Of a stretch of DNA of 64,000 nucleotides, positions 11,112 to 23,149 are shown piece by piece. This DNA comes from Elephas maximus indicus. Lineage: Eukaryota > Chordata > Mammalia > Proboscidea > Elephantidae. The stretch's first letter is position 1, and every line of letters starts with the position of its first letter. Below the pieces are notes generated by a model that ran no database searches, had not been told where the DNA came from, and saw only the letters and a program-made list of their open reading frames with translations. Made by a program: the position numbers and the translations under genes. The stretch covers positions 81,153,553-81,217,552 of the forward strand of contig NC_064837.1 of NCBI RefSeq assembly GCF_024166365.1. The letters are read 5' to 3'.

Positions 11112-11481
11112 TCTTCTCCTGCTAGAGGCCCTTTCCTCAGTTCCTAAAACCTTGTGGGCCACTACATCTACTGATGTAGGGTGAATCTTTTCCACAGAAC
11201 CACTTATAATCCAAATGTATTTATCCACACCTTTGTCCAAATTCTCCACCATTCTCTCAAACGAGAAACCAAAAAGGACATACTACAATCATACAAGATT
11301 TTCTTTCTAAAGGCCTCATTTTTCTTTGCATCAGCCATTTTAATACCCCTTCCTCCCAGTTAAGAAGCCAAACAATAGAGGCTGTTAATATGTTCAAGAT
11401 TTGTGGGCAATCAACCTCATTCTTATTCTCAGATTCCTGGTGGTTTCTAATCCCCATTTATTACTTCCCAATGCCCTCTCT

Positions 11482-11562
11482 GGAAATCCTGGCAGCACAG
11501 TGGTTAAGTGCTATCGTTGCTAAGACATTGGCAGTTTGAATCCACCAGGTGCTCCTTGGAAT
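11482..11562 (+). mobile_element. AfroSINE 5' half inside pol
   Basis: This carries only the tRNA-like head, from tggaaatcctggcagcacag through the B-box region to gctccttgga. The SINE body and tail are absent here. A matching tail piece lies 560 bases downstream at 12,124. Confidence 0.85.
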
Positions 11563-12123
11563 GTCCTGTCTGATGCAACTCATTTTATGGTTGTGAATCT
11601 TTATACTGCCTTCTTTAACATTCCTGTGCACCCTGAAAGTCAATGTTTGTTTGCCTTTACCTGGGAAAATCAACAATTTACTTGGAATGTAAAGCCCGGG
11701 AGTTGACTGAATCTCCCACATATTTCTCTCAGATTTTGCAAGCAGATTTGCAGCCCTTCAGCTTGCCAATAAATACACGCTGCTTCAATATGTTGATGAT
11801 TTACTGTTCTACTCTGCCTCCCAGCAGGCTTCCCTTGACGATAGTATAATCTTGTTGAAACATTTAGCTGAGAGAAGGCATAAAGTTTCTAAAGAAAAAC
11901 TGTGATAGGCTCAGCCTTCTGTCAAGTATTTAGGTCATTTAACTTCTTCAGAAGGCATTTCTATTTAGCCTAAATGGAAAGAGAGGATTTTTTATTTCCC
12001 TGTGCCTAAAACTAAGAAAAAATTGTGAGAATTTTTATGGCTTTGTGGCTATTGCAGGACCTGGGTTTCAAATTTCTCCCTATTAGCTCAACGCTTATAT
12101 AAATATTTGAAAGCCTCTGAACC

Positions 12124-12184
12124 AGGTTCTACCCTGTCATATAGGGTCGCTATGAGTCGGAATCGACTCGATGATAATGGGTGG
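12124..12184 (+). mobile_element. AfroSINE 3' half inside pol
   Basis: This carries only the body end and tail (catatagggtcgctatgagt, then cggaatcgactcgatg). It begins just after the point at which the 11,482 piece stops, leaving about 15 bases of the consensus unaccounted for. It has the same orientation. Confidence 0.85.
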
Positions 12185-13230
12185 AACCAGATTCACTCCA
12201 ATTCTTACCAGAAGACCAGGAAGTCACAGAAAAATTGAAGAAACTTTGACCAAAACTCTTGCCTTAGGGTTTTACCACCTAGATTTTTCCCTATTTGTAC
12301 ATGAAGTGTCTGAAAACACCTTATGTGTATTAACCAAGAAACATGGAGGTCAGCAGAGACGTGTGGGCTACTATAGCCTGCAGCTTGACCCTGTAGCTAA
12401 AGATATCCTCCTTGTCTGTGCGCTGTGGCTGCTACTGCCCAAGTAGTGCAGAGCACCACGGATAGTTAGGAAACTTCTTAGATGTTTATGTACTTCATAC
12501 AGTATCTGTCATACTTAATTCTACTTTAACTCAACATCTGTCTATTAGTCGGCTCAGTTCTTACAAAGTTCTTCTGGCTTCACCTAATGTTAGATTACAT
12601 TCCATGGCCTGCTTAAATCCAGCCACCCTACTCCCTGACACTTATTACAGTGAAAACCCAATGCATAATTGTCTAGATTTAACTGAACAAATCCTGACTC
12701 TGCAAAAGGACTTAAAGGAAACCCCCTTAACTAACTCTTAGTTTTATTTGTAGATGGGTCTTATTTAAAGCTGACCCTACTAGTTTTCACTATCAAGCTG
12801 GATATGCTGTTACAACCTCTACTGAGTTTCTTGAAAGTCAAGCTCTTCCTGACTCCGTCTTTGCTGAACAAGAAGAGAGCTTACCAGGGCTTGTAAATCT
12901 GCCTCAGGAAAATATGCAAGTATCATACTGAATCTAGGAATTGTCGTGGAGTAATTCATGATTTTGGGATGTTATGGGACCTGAAAGTTTTTTTAACTTC
13001 CTCCAGAAACCACATTAAGAATGGAACCTTGGTGGAAGACCTTTTAGATACTTTACTACTCCCCTTTAAAATTGCTGAAATTAAGATATAAGTTTATCAC
13101 TCAAAAGGAGTACTCCAAACTGAAGTTAGAATTAATCTTGCTGATATGGCTGCTAAACAAGTTGCCTTTCAAACTGTCTCCACTCTTATGAAAACAGAAG
13201 ATGGAAATTACCCAAATCTGTATTAACTCT

Positions 13231-14400
13231 AGAAATGCTTCTAAAACACCAACAACTTGGCACAAACAAAGGAAATGGAAACCTGGAAAAAAGAGGGTTG
13301 CTTCCAGGACCCTGATACTAAACTATGGATTGGACCAAATAATAAACTACTTTTACCTCAATTTTTATATGTTCTTATGACATGGGCTGTACATCGAAGC
13401 TCTTATCTCAGATGAGACAAAATGATTATGAAAAAATATTGATGGGGAAAATTTTTTGAGCCTGCCTTATATGAAACAACTTACTGCCCCATCTGTCCTC
13501 ATTATAATCCTGGAAAACCCCCTAAAGTCCTGCCTGGGTGATACCCTTTGCCTTCTAGACCCATGCTTGTATGGTAACTAGATTTTATTCAGCTTCTACC
13601 CTCTGATGATTACAAATACGTTATTAGTCATGATTTGCACATTGGGTAGAAGTTTTTCCTTGCTGAAGTGCTACTGCAGGCCTTTGTAGCAAAGAAAATT
13701 GTTGAAAATATTATCCCCACTTGGGGAGCCCCAAAAACCCCTCTGTAGCGACAGAGGAACCCATTTTACTAGTCAAGTTATTCAAGAAGCCTGTCGAATA
13801 TTTCCTATATTTCAGAGGTTACACTGTTCCTATCATTCTCAACCCTCTGCTTTAGTAGAAAGCACATATAGAATAATAAAGTCTCAGCTTGCTAAACTCT
13901 GTGAAACTCTAGTTTTGCCTTGGACTAATGTCCTCCCTTTATTCCTTTTTAAATTTAAGGTCCACACCTCTTAGGCCCCATTAGCTTACTCCTTATGAAA
14001 TAATTACTGGCAGGCCCATGACCCTTCCTTATGTTGCCCATATTGACTCCAACCTAGTTCAAACTGATTTGTTAAAGTGATGCCAATCTTTATTATTCAA
14101 AGAAATATTCTTTACAAGCCAAAGAAGTTTTTGATTATCAAAAAGTAGAAATTGACCATTTGCCGAAAATAGACCCAGGTGATTATGTATATTGGAAAAG
14201 ACATGAATTAAACGACTCAATTGGAAGGAACCTTACCTGGTCCTCCTTACTAACTGTTGTCCTGCCAAATTATAGGAAGTCAAAACTTGGATTCATTTTT
14301 CTCAACTGAAGAAAACAAAGACACCTTTGTGGACTTGACAGCCTTCTGGAGAACTGAAAATCACTTTGAAACACCCTAGTGGCAAGAAGCAGACGATGTT
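13231..14400 (+). pseudogene. Retroviral integrase (decayed)
   Basis: The second half of the zinc-binding domain is visible as C-P-I-C at 13,485-13,496. The catalytic core includes an LDF-type segment near 13,577. A 92-codon open frame at 13,699-13,974 carries the second catalytic Asp at 13,750-13,752 and the Glu at 13,858-13,860, exactly 35 residues apart: the D-X35-E spacing of retroviral integrases. A C-terminal segment continues to about 14,400 with frameshifts. Confidence 0.82.
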
Positions 14401-14684
14401 GGATGTAGACAGCTAATCCCAAGATCACAGAACATGACTCCAGGCAAACTGTTGAAATCCTTGGACTTTACTTCATAATCGTAGCTACTTTTATGCTAGT
14501 TTCCCTCTTACATACTATTAGTCTTATTCCCTTTTTCCTCTCATACAAATAACTGAGATCCGTGCGGCATACCTCACTGTTGCTGTTATTCCTGTGCCAT
14601 TTGCCTCATTGCATTATTTTTGGATAGTTTTTTCTTCATTATAAAGCTCTTCTTAAATTTTATTTTTCTGCTTTTAATAACCCT
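14401..14684 (+). pseudogene. Retroviral pol/env junction and env start
   Basis: This is the region between integrase and the next MaLR LTR. It includes a hydrophobic stretch near 14,470-14,550 in the position expected for an env signal peptide. No long frame survives. The assignment is by position. Confidence 0.4.
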
Positions 14685-15106
14685 TGTCATAGATTGAATT
14701 ATGTCCCCCCCCCCCCAAAAAAAAATGTGTATCAATTTGGCTGGGCCATGATTCCTGGTATATAAAAGATTGGATTGTGTCTTGAGGCAATCTCTTGAGA
14801 CATAAAACAAAGAAGTGAGCAGAGACAGGAGGACCTCATACCATCAAGAAAGCAGCACCAGAAGCAGAGCATGTCCTTTGGACTGGGGGTCCCTGTGCCT
14901 GAGAAGCTTCTAGACCAGGGGAAGATTGAGGAAAAAGACTTTCCTGTAGAGCCGAGACAGAGAAAGAGAGAGAGAAAGCCTTCCCCTGGAGCTGACACCC
15001 TGAATTTGGACTTTTAGCCTACTTTACTGTGAGGAAATAAATTTCTCTTGGTTAAAGCCATCCACTTGTGGTATTTCTGTTATAGCAGCACTAGATGACT
15101 AAGACA
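14685..15106 (+). mobile_element. MaLR-type solo LTR in env
   Basis: It starts TGTCATAGATTGAATTATG and ends GATGACTAAGACA, flanked by perfect five-base repeats accct (14,680-14,684 and 15,107-15,111). A C-run and A-run follow the start (14,706-14,723). It is a clean single insertion into the already resident provirus. Confidence 0.93.
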
Positions 15107-16709
15107 ACCCTCAATGATACCTGGAAAAAAATGCCTTTGTTGAACTAGCTCAATCAGTGGTTAGTGCTAGTAACCTGACTGTTGGATATCTCGTTCTTCC
15201 CTGAAGTCTATGCATGAAAATTGAGATCTGCTAGCATTAAAAAAAATAAAATTTTTTTTTTTACCTCCATTTAATTACAGCTCTATACCCAGCACTACTC
15301 TTAATTTCTGTGTCATATCAAATGAACTATGTCAGACTATCGCATCCCCCTTGGCCATTAGATCAACTTCAAATATCACGTTTTAATTTGGCCCTAAAAT
15401 GGTATGGCCAACCTAGACACAGATTTACACCTACAGACTTTTCCCCTTGCCTCCAAAGTCCACAATCCTATTCTTGCACTGAACTGATAAAAGAAGTTGT
15501 TCCAGTATTTTTAAGATTGCTTTCAACAATTTCTTAAAGAAAATGGGCTTGAACACTTTAGTTAATCCATTCCCTTCCCACACAATGATACTAAAACTGG
15601 TGTGACATGTGCTCCTTGTGTATATATACTTTGATGCCGAGGATCAAACTGCCCAACAGAGAAAGAACAAAATCTAAGCAATGAATCTTATGGCTGGGCA
15701 CTACCCTGCTTTGTTGGTTGATTAGTGGGTCAATGTACATTAGGTGTATTAGGCGCTCCCCTAGACATACACTCATATAATGAAAGCACTCATTGGAATA
15801 ACAATTGAGAGACCCTTATCAAGCTTATTACCCATCACAAAAGAAGATGGGAAGATCCTGAAAATCCAGTGGCTGATATGTATGGGATGGGTATTCTTTC
15901 GAGCCTTCTTACCTTGGCATGGTATTCCTCATTTTGAGAAATCCATTAGCAATTTATCTGCTCCAATGGCTCAAATTGCCAGTGACACTGTAGATAGCAT
16001 GTCTGGACGACAAAATCTCTAGAACCCCTTGCCAAGTGATTAGATTATCTCTTAACTTTCTCCTCTTGCAGCAAGGAAGAGTATGTGCTACTGCTAACTT
16101 GCTAACACCTCCTACTGTACTTGGATAAATACCACAGAAGTAGAAGAAGATATCATAAAAGTTTGCCAAAAAGCCACTTGGTTACATCCAATGCCCCCGC
16201 CACCATGATTAACTCTCTTTTTTCTACTATATTTGACACGTTTAGCAGGTTACAAGGTGTTGGTTCCTGGTTATGCTCGACACAACAAGCATGGATAGTT
16301 ATCTTAATCATTATAATAATCATTATATGTATAATCAAATGCACTATGAAATGCTTGTCTAATGTTTGTACTCAAGTTAACTCTCCCGTTGCTATGCAAA
16401 GAATCAGGCATCTTGAAGAAAATAGGTCCTTAAAGGAGATCAACTTCACAACTTGAATTGGCCTTTTAGGATGTCAAGTTGTTCCTCCAAATGCAGCCTT
16501 GCCCCACACTCTATTCCCCAAGCCAAGGATCACAGAAGTATAATGTATAAGCTCTGGCATGGTGAATAACTGGATGGTACCTGGTTAACTGAAAATAATA
16601 TCCGGGGTCTTAAAGGCTCATTAGAGAGTGGCCATCTGAAGTAAAAAGGTCCTGCACAAGTAACATTCTTATAATAGTAAACAGGGAATCTCTACAGAGA
16701 TTCATGATC
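15107..16709 (+). pseudogene. Retroviral env (surface and transmembrane parts, decayed)
   Basis: Broken frames cover the surface subunit (15,310-15,537 and onward). Near 16,070-16,150 is a segment resembling the cysteine-containing ectodomain loop of a class I transmembrane subunit. It is followed in another frame by a long hydrophobic run rich in isoleucine at about 16,295-16,345, the likely membrane anchor, and a short cytoplasmic tail. Several stops and frameshifts make it non-functional. Presence of env argues against an ERV-L type virus. Confidence 0.7.
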
Positions 16710-16720
16710 AAAAGGGGGGA
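16710..16720 (+). other. Polypurine tract
   Basis: The run aaaagggggga sits immediately before the 3' LTR, as expected for the plus-strand primer of a retrovirus. Confidence 0.85.
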
Positions 16721-16721
16721 A

Positions 16722-17197
16722 TGTGTGAGGGCATCCTAAAACTGAAGCACTTGGCACAACAAAATGGCTAACTCAGGTCTGAATCAAATTTCATTCTGTC
16801 TCCAGCTCCTGCTTCTGTCTTAAAATAAATGTTACAAGCCTGTAAAACTTTAAATGAAGATAAGGCAAGGATGTGTTTTGTGGAAGTTCAAGAAATGCTG
16901 GTCAGATGATGTTTACCAAGAATGCTTGCGCAGCTTGTTCCAGGAACAATGTGTTTAAAATAGGATTACTGACATTAAGAAAGACTATGGTCACGTGTCT
17001 AACTTGTGACTGTGATCATGCAGCCACCTTATGACTCTCTTCCCCATTTTACCGTATAAAAATCTTTCCCCTTTTCCATTAAGCTGAAGCATATCATATT
17101 TTCACTTTATGCTTCCTAGCCTGGCTGTTCTATTCCCTAAATAAATCTCTGTTGATTCCTCTATACAAAGTTTGCGTTGGTATTTTGCACTTTGACA
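16722..17197 (+). mobile_element. 3' LTR of the endogenous retrovirus
   Basis: About 476 bases, starting TGTGTGAGGGCATCC just after the polypurine tract and ending GCACTTTGACA. It holds TATAAA at 17,055-17,060 and AATAAA at 17,140-17,145. It is uninterrupted and serves as reference for the shattered 5' LTR. By eye the two differ at more than a tenth of positions, so the provirus is old. The left host duplication is outside the window. Confidence 0.88.
17140..17145 (+). terminator. Polyadenylation signal of the 3' LTR
   Basis: AATAAA lies 80 bases after the TATA box and about 50 bases before the LTR end, the normal R/U5 placement. Confidence 0.6.
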
Positions 17198-18663
17198 ACT
17201 ATAATATATAGTTAGTAGTTATGACAATTCCTACTCTGAATGATTATCATGAAAAAGGAAAAAAATCATATTTGAGTTCCAGGAGGGCAGCTTGTTTTGC
17301 AAAATTTTGAAATTAAGACATATGTAAATATTTTTCATAAGGAAATGAGTTTAACTTATTGTACTTGAAATTTGTTAGAGAGGGAGGCAGAATTTGCTAT
17401 ACGGAGAAGACAGGTTACAGGGCAAGAAGAAAAGTACACAAAGATGACCATACAGAGTCCTAATGGTTACTAATAGATTACAGTCATTATTCAATTGTTT
17501 AGGATGAAACAAAGTTTATGCCATCACTTCCAAATAGTTATTTCATATTTTTAAATGCATATACCAATGAATGATCAAATTCATAAAATTCTTACTTGTG
17601 ATATAAAATCATATACAAATAAATAATGCTAGATAACTCAACCTTTCAAATCATTTTATAAATGAAATTTTTTCTTTAATGAGGTTGGTACTTGCCTTTT
17701 CTTTCCTATTTTTCAACAAACTCTGTAAGATCAATTTACTCATTAACAGAATGGATATTATCAATCACTAAAGACACGATTTGGCCAATTTAATATTACA
17801 TTAATATACAACTAGTATCAGGCCAATGTAACAAGGTAATAAACCTTATGACTTCAATTTAGGTGATCAAAATGGCTATCTGTATAGCCTTCTTTGAATA
17901 TGACTTTCAAACTCAGCAAGCGGAGAAGACAAAGACTTGATGAAGAAATAAGTAAGAGCTAAGATCCATTATCAGATATTATTTTTAAATAATCCTAAGA
18001 AATTGAGAATTGAGAACTAAAACAGCTAATCATTTAAATATCTTTGATATTGTCATGTGAAATAAATTATATATATATATATACACACACACATATTTGT
18101 TTATATGCATTATGGTTTAAAGTTATTTACTAGAGATTAAATTTGGATTTATTTCTAACTGGATATAGTCTGCATAAATACGGCTCACTTTTAATATGAA
18201 ACTGTATTAAATAGGATGAGAATTTCCGAAGTTTTCACTTGAAGAATGAGGTCAAATGACTTTGGGAAAGTATTTTATTTTCAATCATACATACAATCCC
18301 TGAATTACTTAGATTGCAATGATTACTGTATTTGAGAAGCTAAAAACAGCTTTTTAAAATATTAAACTTTTCTGCTTTTCAGTGTTTTGCTGGGAATTTT
18401 TGAGGGGAGATAGTAAAACATAGACAGGTAAATGTATTTACATTTTTGCTTGTCTCATAGAGTTAAATTCTTTGAAGTTCATTTTTAAAAAATTATTATT
18501 ATAAAATAACTGCATTAAGTTTGTCATAGTTTTTGAAAGTATTCAGAAATCTCAGATAATACACAACGGCTATGAAATGCTAAGAAACTACTGCAGTCTG
18601 CTGGTGAACCTGGCATTCTGGTTGGACAATTTCAGATAGCAAACAATAAAGAGCAGTAGTAAA
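17198..18663. other. AT-rich single-copy sequence
   Basis: No coding frame, RNA gene or recognisable repeat is seen, except a short (TA)n(CA)n tract at 18,069-18,095. Confidence 0.5.
18069..18095. repeat. (TA)n(CA)n microsatellite
   Basis: An alternating TA run passes into CA repeats. Such tracts are length-variable. Confidence 0.85.
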
Positions 18664-18819
18664 AGCTACGTGTTGCTGTCGAGTCAACTCCAACTCGTAG
18701 TGACCCTATAGGACAGAGTAGAGCTGCCCTATAGGGGTTCCAAGGAGCAGCTGGTGGATTCGAATTGCCGACTTTTGGTTAGCAGCCAAGGTCTTAACCA
18801 CTGCGCCACCAGGGCTCCT
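18664..18819 (-). mobile_element. AfroSINE
   Basis: Antisense copy with tail complement (gtcgagtcaactccaactcg), body and head (cttaaccactgcgccaccag) all present. The edges are by comparison with other copies. Confidence 0.9.
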
Positions 18820-19016
18820 TAGGAAAGGTTAAGGTCCACTAAATCAACAGTGGTGCACAATATAAGGCAATTTTCCAAAATAGACAGGATTACTTACAGT
18901 CTTTTAGGTCACATCCACAAACACAAGCAGCATCTTTGAATGTGAACAGCAATAGCAACACAATAAAACGATATTACGGCTCCAAGGATTAAGAAAAGGC
19001 TTCATAAACCCAATAA

Positions 19017-19053
19017 ACCAAAAACATTGCCGTCGAGTCAACTCCGACTCAAA
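19017..19053 (-). mobile_element. AfroSINE tail fragment
   Basis: Only about 35 bases remain (cattgccgtcgagtcaactc and a few more), the 3' tail complement of an antisense SINE truncated at its 5' side. Confidence 0.75.
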
Positions 19054-19212
19054 GGCTTCAGAGAGGAAGAAATAATGGGGGAAGTCCTTGAAGAATAAGT
19101 ACAGTTTCTTAGGCAAAGGTGGGTATTATTGACATTGGGAGTACAAAGCATGGAGAATATTTTCTCTCTCACCAAAAGGAAGCCTGTTTTCTACTAAATT
19201 TCTTATGTGTGA

Positions 19213-19617
19213 TGTTATGGACTGAATTGTGTCCCCAAAGAATACGTGTTGTAACTCCTAACCTCTTTGCTTGTGGTTATAATCCCATTTGGGAATTGGC
19301 TGTCTTTGTTATGTTAACGAGACAGGATTAGTGTTAAGTGTGTTTTAAGTCAAACTCTTTTGAGATATTCGAGATTAAACAAGCAAGGGAAAGAAGCAAG
19401 AGATGGGGGAAGAGAGAGGCCAAGTCCCATGAAGACTGCCCAGGAGCAGAAACTCAGAAGAGACAAGGAGCCTCCCCCAGAACTGACAAAGAGAAAGCCT
19501 TCCTCTAGAGCTGGCACCCTGAATTCAGACTCTCAGCCTCCTAAACTGTGAGAAAATAAATTTGTCAAAGCCACCCACCTTGGTATTTCTGTTATAAAGC
19601 ACTAGATAACAAAGACA
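19213..19617 (+). mobile_element. MaLR-type solo LTR
   Basis: It starts TGTTATGGACTGAATTGTG and ends AACAAAGACA. Perfect five-base flanks tgtga lie at 19,208-19,212 and 19,618-19,622. It is the clearest example of the family's canonical start in this window. Confidence 0.93.
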
Positions 19618-19678
19618 TGTGAATTATGTGTATTTTAGATAAAAGCAAGTACCTGAAAACCACGGTTCTAAAACTTTG

Positions 19679-19844
19679 GTAACCCTGGTGGCATAGTGGC
19701 TAAATGCTACAGCTGCTAAGAGGTTGGCAGTTCAAATCTGCCAGGTGCTCCTTGGAAACTCTATGGGGCAGTTCTGCTCTGTCCTATAGGGTCGCTATTA
19801 GTCGAAATTGACTTGACGGCAGTGGACTTGGTTTGTTTTTGGTT
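19679..19844 (+). mobile_element. AfroSINE
   Basis: Full-length sense copy: head taaccctggtggcatagtgg, B-box-like ggcagttcaaatc, tail gggtcgctattagtcg. Imperfect flanks ttctaaaacttt and ttctcaaacttt mark the insertion. Confidence 0.92.
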
Positions 19845-19943
19845 TCTCAAACTTTAGTGTACATCAGATTCACCCAGAGGGCTTATTAAAATGAGTTGGA
19901 GCCCCAAGAATTTGCATATCTAACTTGATAACACCAGTCCTGG

Positions 19944-20117
19944 ATGGACCCCTGGTCGTGCAGTGGTTAACAGATCGGCTGCTAGCCAGAAGGTCGACAG
20001 TTCGAATCTACCAGCCGCTCCTTGGAAACCCTATGTGGCAGTTCTACTTTGCCCTATAGGGTCTCCATGAGCTGGAAGAGACTTGACGGCAACAGGTTTG
20101 GTTTTGGTTTTTGGTCC
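19944..20117 (+). mobile_element. AfroSINE
   Basis: Full-length sense copy with head cccctggtcgtgcagtggtt and a well preserved internal B box (ggtcgacagttcgaatc). The tail ends in a TGG/T-rich run. It sits 100 bases after another AfroSINE in the same orientation. Confidence 0.92.
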
Positions 20118-21639
20118 TGAACCACAATTTGAGAATCACTGGTTTAAACCATGTCTTTTCCACTTTTCTCTAGTGGTTAGCTAGTCTTATGTCATCATAG
20201 GGTTCTGATCTTGAATTTTGGCTATAATGTTTCTCAATATGTGAAATAAACACGTGCCAAGGGAACACAATACTTAGGAGATACTTGTATTAAAAAAAAA
20301 AAAGTGCTAATGCTAATAGGCAAAGATTGTCAGTAAGACTGAAAATCCCCTTTTGCCTCTGTCAACTCTAATACCACTTTTAATTTCCTCAAATTGTAAA
20401 TTATATAGACACAAGGGCTATTACTTCCTGGTATCTAGGATCTTAAGCTTTTTCTTTCATTTTCAACCTCTCACCCTACTCTAGAAAACATTGCAATTGT
20501 CCCAACAAGCTAAATTTATGTTTCTTAAAATTAGTAAGGAAATGTTGATGTGGTGTTTTTCTTTTCCAAACAGAGAAAAATAAGTACAATAAAGGTTATT
20601 CTCTTGTTTTTTGAGGGGGAGGGTGACAGGTCATTAACTGTACAGAAAACAGTACAAGAAAAAAAATGTGGAACAAATAAGTTCCATATTTACTGGGATT
20701 TTAGTTCTGGGTTTTCCTTCCAATCACTGCAGGCCAAATGAGAGACACAAGGAAGAAATTCTCTGAGGCCTTGGCAGATTTGATCCTGTAAGACATAACC
20801 AAAACCTATCATGTAACACAGGTGTTAGCACATTAATTCGAGTTACACATGGTGAACTCCAATTCTGAGACTGAAAAAAAATCCAGTAACTCTAACTGCT
20901 GTGCCTACAGGATATGTGAACTCACTAGGATGGTGCGAGTAGTTTGTATTTTGAATTCAATTCAGTTTAATAAGCATTTATTGAACACCTTATGCATTTA
21001 AATAACAGGACATTTCTGATATGACAAGGTTTCTGCCTACACACTATTGTGAACTGAGTGCCAATCAGATATATCACATTTAGGGTATTTTCTGCTTAAT
21101 AAAATTGAAGCAAACTGGTATGAAGAACTAAGCTATTATACAATGTGTTACTGCTATTAACAGGACCAGAATTGCTACAGCAATGGACCAAGAAAGCTAG
21201 GAGTAAATATCTAATATTAATAAAAGTTTAAGTAAATTCCTAAATAATTGTAGTTGAATATCAAATTAAATTATCTATTCAACAAATTCCAAGGATCCGT
21301 GGTGTTGCAGACATTGAACCAGGGCCTGGAGAGCAACAAACATGTGCCTAGGCTTCAGTTTACAGTTTAATAGGGAATTAGATACACAAGTAAATTTTAA
21401 GTTAAAAGTGCTAAATGGGGGCAAAATCAAAAATGGTCTGAAAGTGGAAATGGGAAAGCTTCATTAGATGTGAGTACAACTGCAAGATAGGGCATTCACG
21501 GCTTATTTGCTGTACTCACCCACAAGAATACCACTTGGTCCTATTTATTAACAAAGTACTGACTAGTACTTTATTTTACTGGTAGTCTTATTACAAGACT
21601 CATCTCAATTGGCTTAACATAGTTTATAAAGAAAATGTT
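20118..21639. other. Single-copy sequence
   Basis: No gene or clear repeat is seen. A weak stretch near 20,965 (aagcatttattgaacacc) could be a very old LINE or MIR remnant. Confidence 0.4.
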
Positions 21640-22070
21640 CTATACACTACTTTGGTGAGTAGCACCTGGGGTCTCAAAAGTCTGTGAGCGGCATCTAAGA
21701 TACTCTACTGGTCTCACCCCTTTGGGAGCAGGTGAAAATGAAAAAACTAAAGACACAAGGGAAAGATCAATCCAGAGGACTAATGGACCACAACTACCAA
21801 AGCCTCCGCCAGGCTGAGTCCGCCAGACTGAGTTGATGACTTCTCTGACAGGGATCAAAATAGAGGGCCCTGGACAGAGCTGGAGAAAAACGTAGACCAA
21901 AATTCTAACTCACAAAGAAAAGACCAGACTTACTGGCCTGACAGAGACTGGAGAAGCCTTGAGAGTATGGCCCCCAGACACTTTTACCTCAGTATTGAAG
22001 TGTACTGTTTATTAAGAAGCTAGTTTGTTCTATAAACCTTCACCTACAGTACAATTAAAAAAAAAAATTC
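21640..22070 (+). mobile_element. Old L1 3' UTR, sense orientation
   Basis: The order of blocks matches the complement of the L1 3' UTRs elsewhere in the window: a block with cggcatctaagata, then aaagacacaagggaaag, then a block ending near an A-run at 22,061-22,070 preceded by cttcacctacagtacaatt. It is clearly more diverged than the other copies. This is the only L1 piece on the + strand, and it lies left of the CpG island. Confidence 0.7.
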
Positions 22071-23149
22071 TCCCTATTGCAAGAGTCCCTTTACCTTATT
22101 GTAATAATCCTTTCAAATAAAGTTTCTCCTTACCTAAAAAAGAGACTCGTCTTCAATTCTAATGCAGTAGAGGAAGAAAAAAACGTCTACAATTCTGAAA
22201 AATTCCTATAGCAGGGGTGAGAAACCAGAGCAGAAAGGTTCTAACAGTTTAAAGATTTTAGTCCTTTTCCATTATCATTTGTACCTATTTTGTTTATGGT
22301 AAGATTATTTCCACGTGCTAAAATTTCTGCTTGGGATAGCAAAAGCTAATCCTGTAAGACTGTTATACGATCCCATCACAGTTACGAGTGCTTTTGGACC
22401 AGGCAAAGGGCCAAAGACAAAGCTAATGAATCCATGACCCACGACTCTACTCCACAAGCCGAATGATTAGTGATTTTCCACTGTTCAGAGGTAAATGTCC
22501 ACTCGTTATGCATTCATACTTAAAAAACATACATACCGGGAAGTTCTGGACTTCCATGGCAGACAAACTTAGCAGCAATTTTGTTGATGTAAGTTCTTAA
22601 TTCGTGATTTCAGCTTTGACTTCGTTTGCCTGTTTTGCTTTCATAAATATATTATCTAAACAATCTTGTGCACAATCATTTATGGTGGGAAACAATATTC
22701 TGGACATCGAGGGTGTTCTAATTTTAATGTTTCAGGTAGTATTTATGAGTAGTCTACAGTCACTGCTAATACACTTGAAAATTAAAACCGAATAGTAATC
22801 AAGCGATGTTAGAGAATCATGTCAATTCCAAGAGTGGGCTGGAGAGGCACATGTAAAGATCATTAGGGGAGAACATGCGGGACAAAAGTTATTTAGGAGA
22901 AATACAATGCCTTTCTTGCATATTGAAACTCACTGAAAAAAGTCTGTGCAGTTTTCTAGGGGTCTTAAAAGGGTGAATAGCGGGTTTACTGACTCCCCAC
23001 TAACCTGACCCTGCATCTCCTTTCTTTCCTCTTTTCAACTTTCCCTCTTTCTCACAAGCCTTTCCTGCTGTTAATGCGCTACGGATGACTGACCAGCCCA
23101 ACAGAAGCTGGCTTCACCGGTAGTAGGTACTCTGTGTACGGCACGAAGA
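22071..23149. other. Single-copy sequence upstream of the CpG island
   Basis: No gene is seen. A short stretch near 22,110-22,135 (caaataaagtttctcctta) looks like the polyadenylation end of an old LTR. Confidence 0.35.

Larger units (their letters stand above)
11112..13230 (+). pseudogene. Retroviral pol: reverse transcriptase and RNase H (decayed)
   Basis: The palm segment is recognisable before 11,700, and the catalytic YVDD box is intact at 11,789-11,800. It is followed by a KYLGHL-type thumb segment near 11,920. An RNase H-like segment with a conserved DGS start lies near 12,750. Many stops and frameshifts, plus two AfroSINE pieces (11,482 and 12,124), break the frame. Confidence 0.8.
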
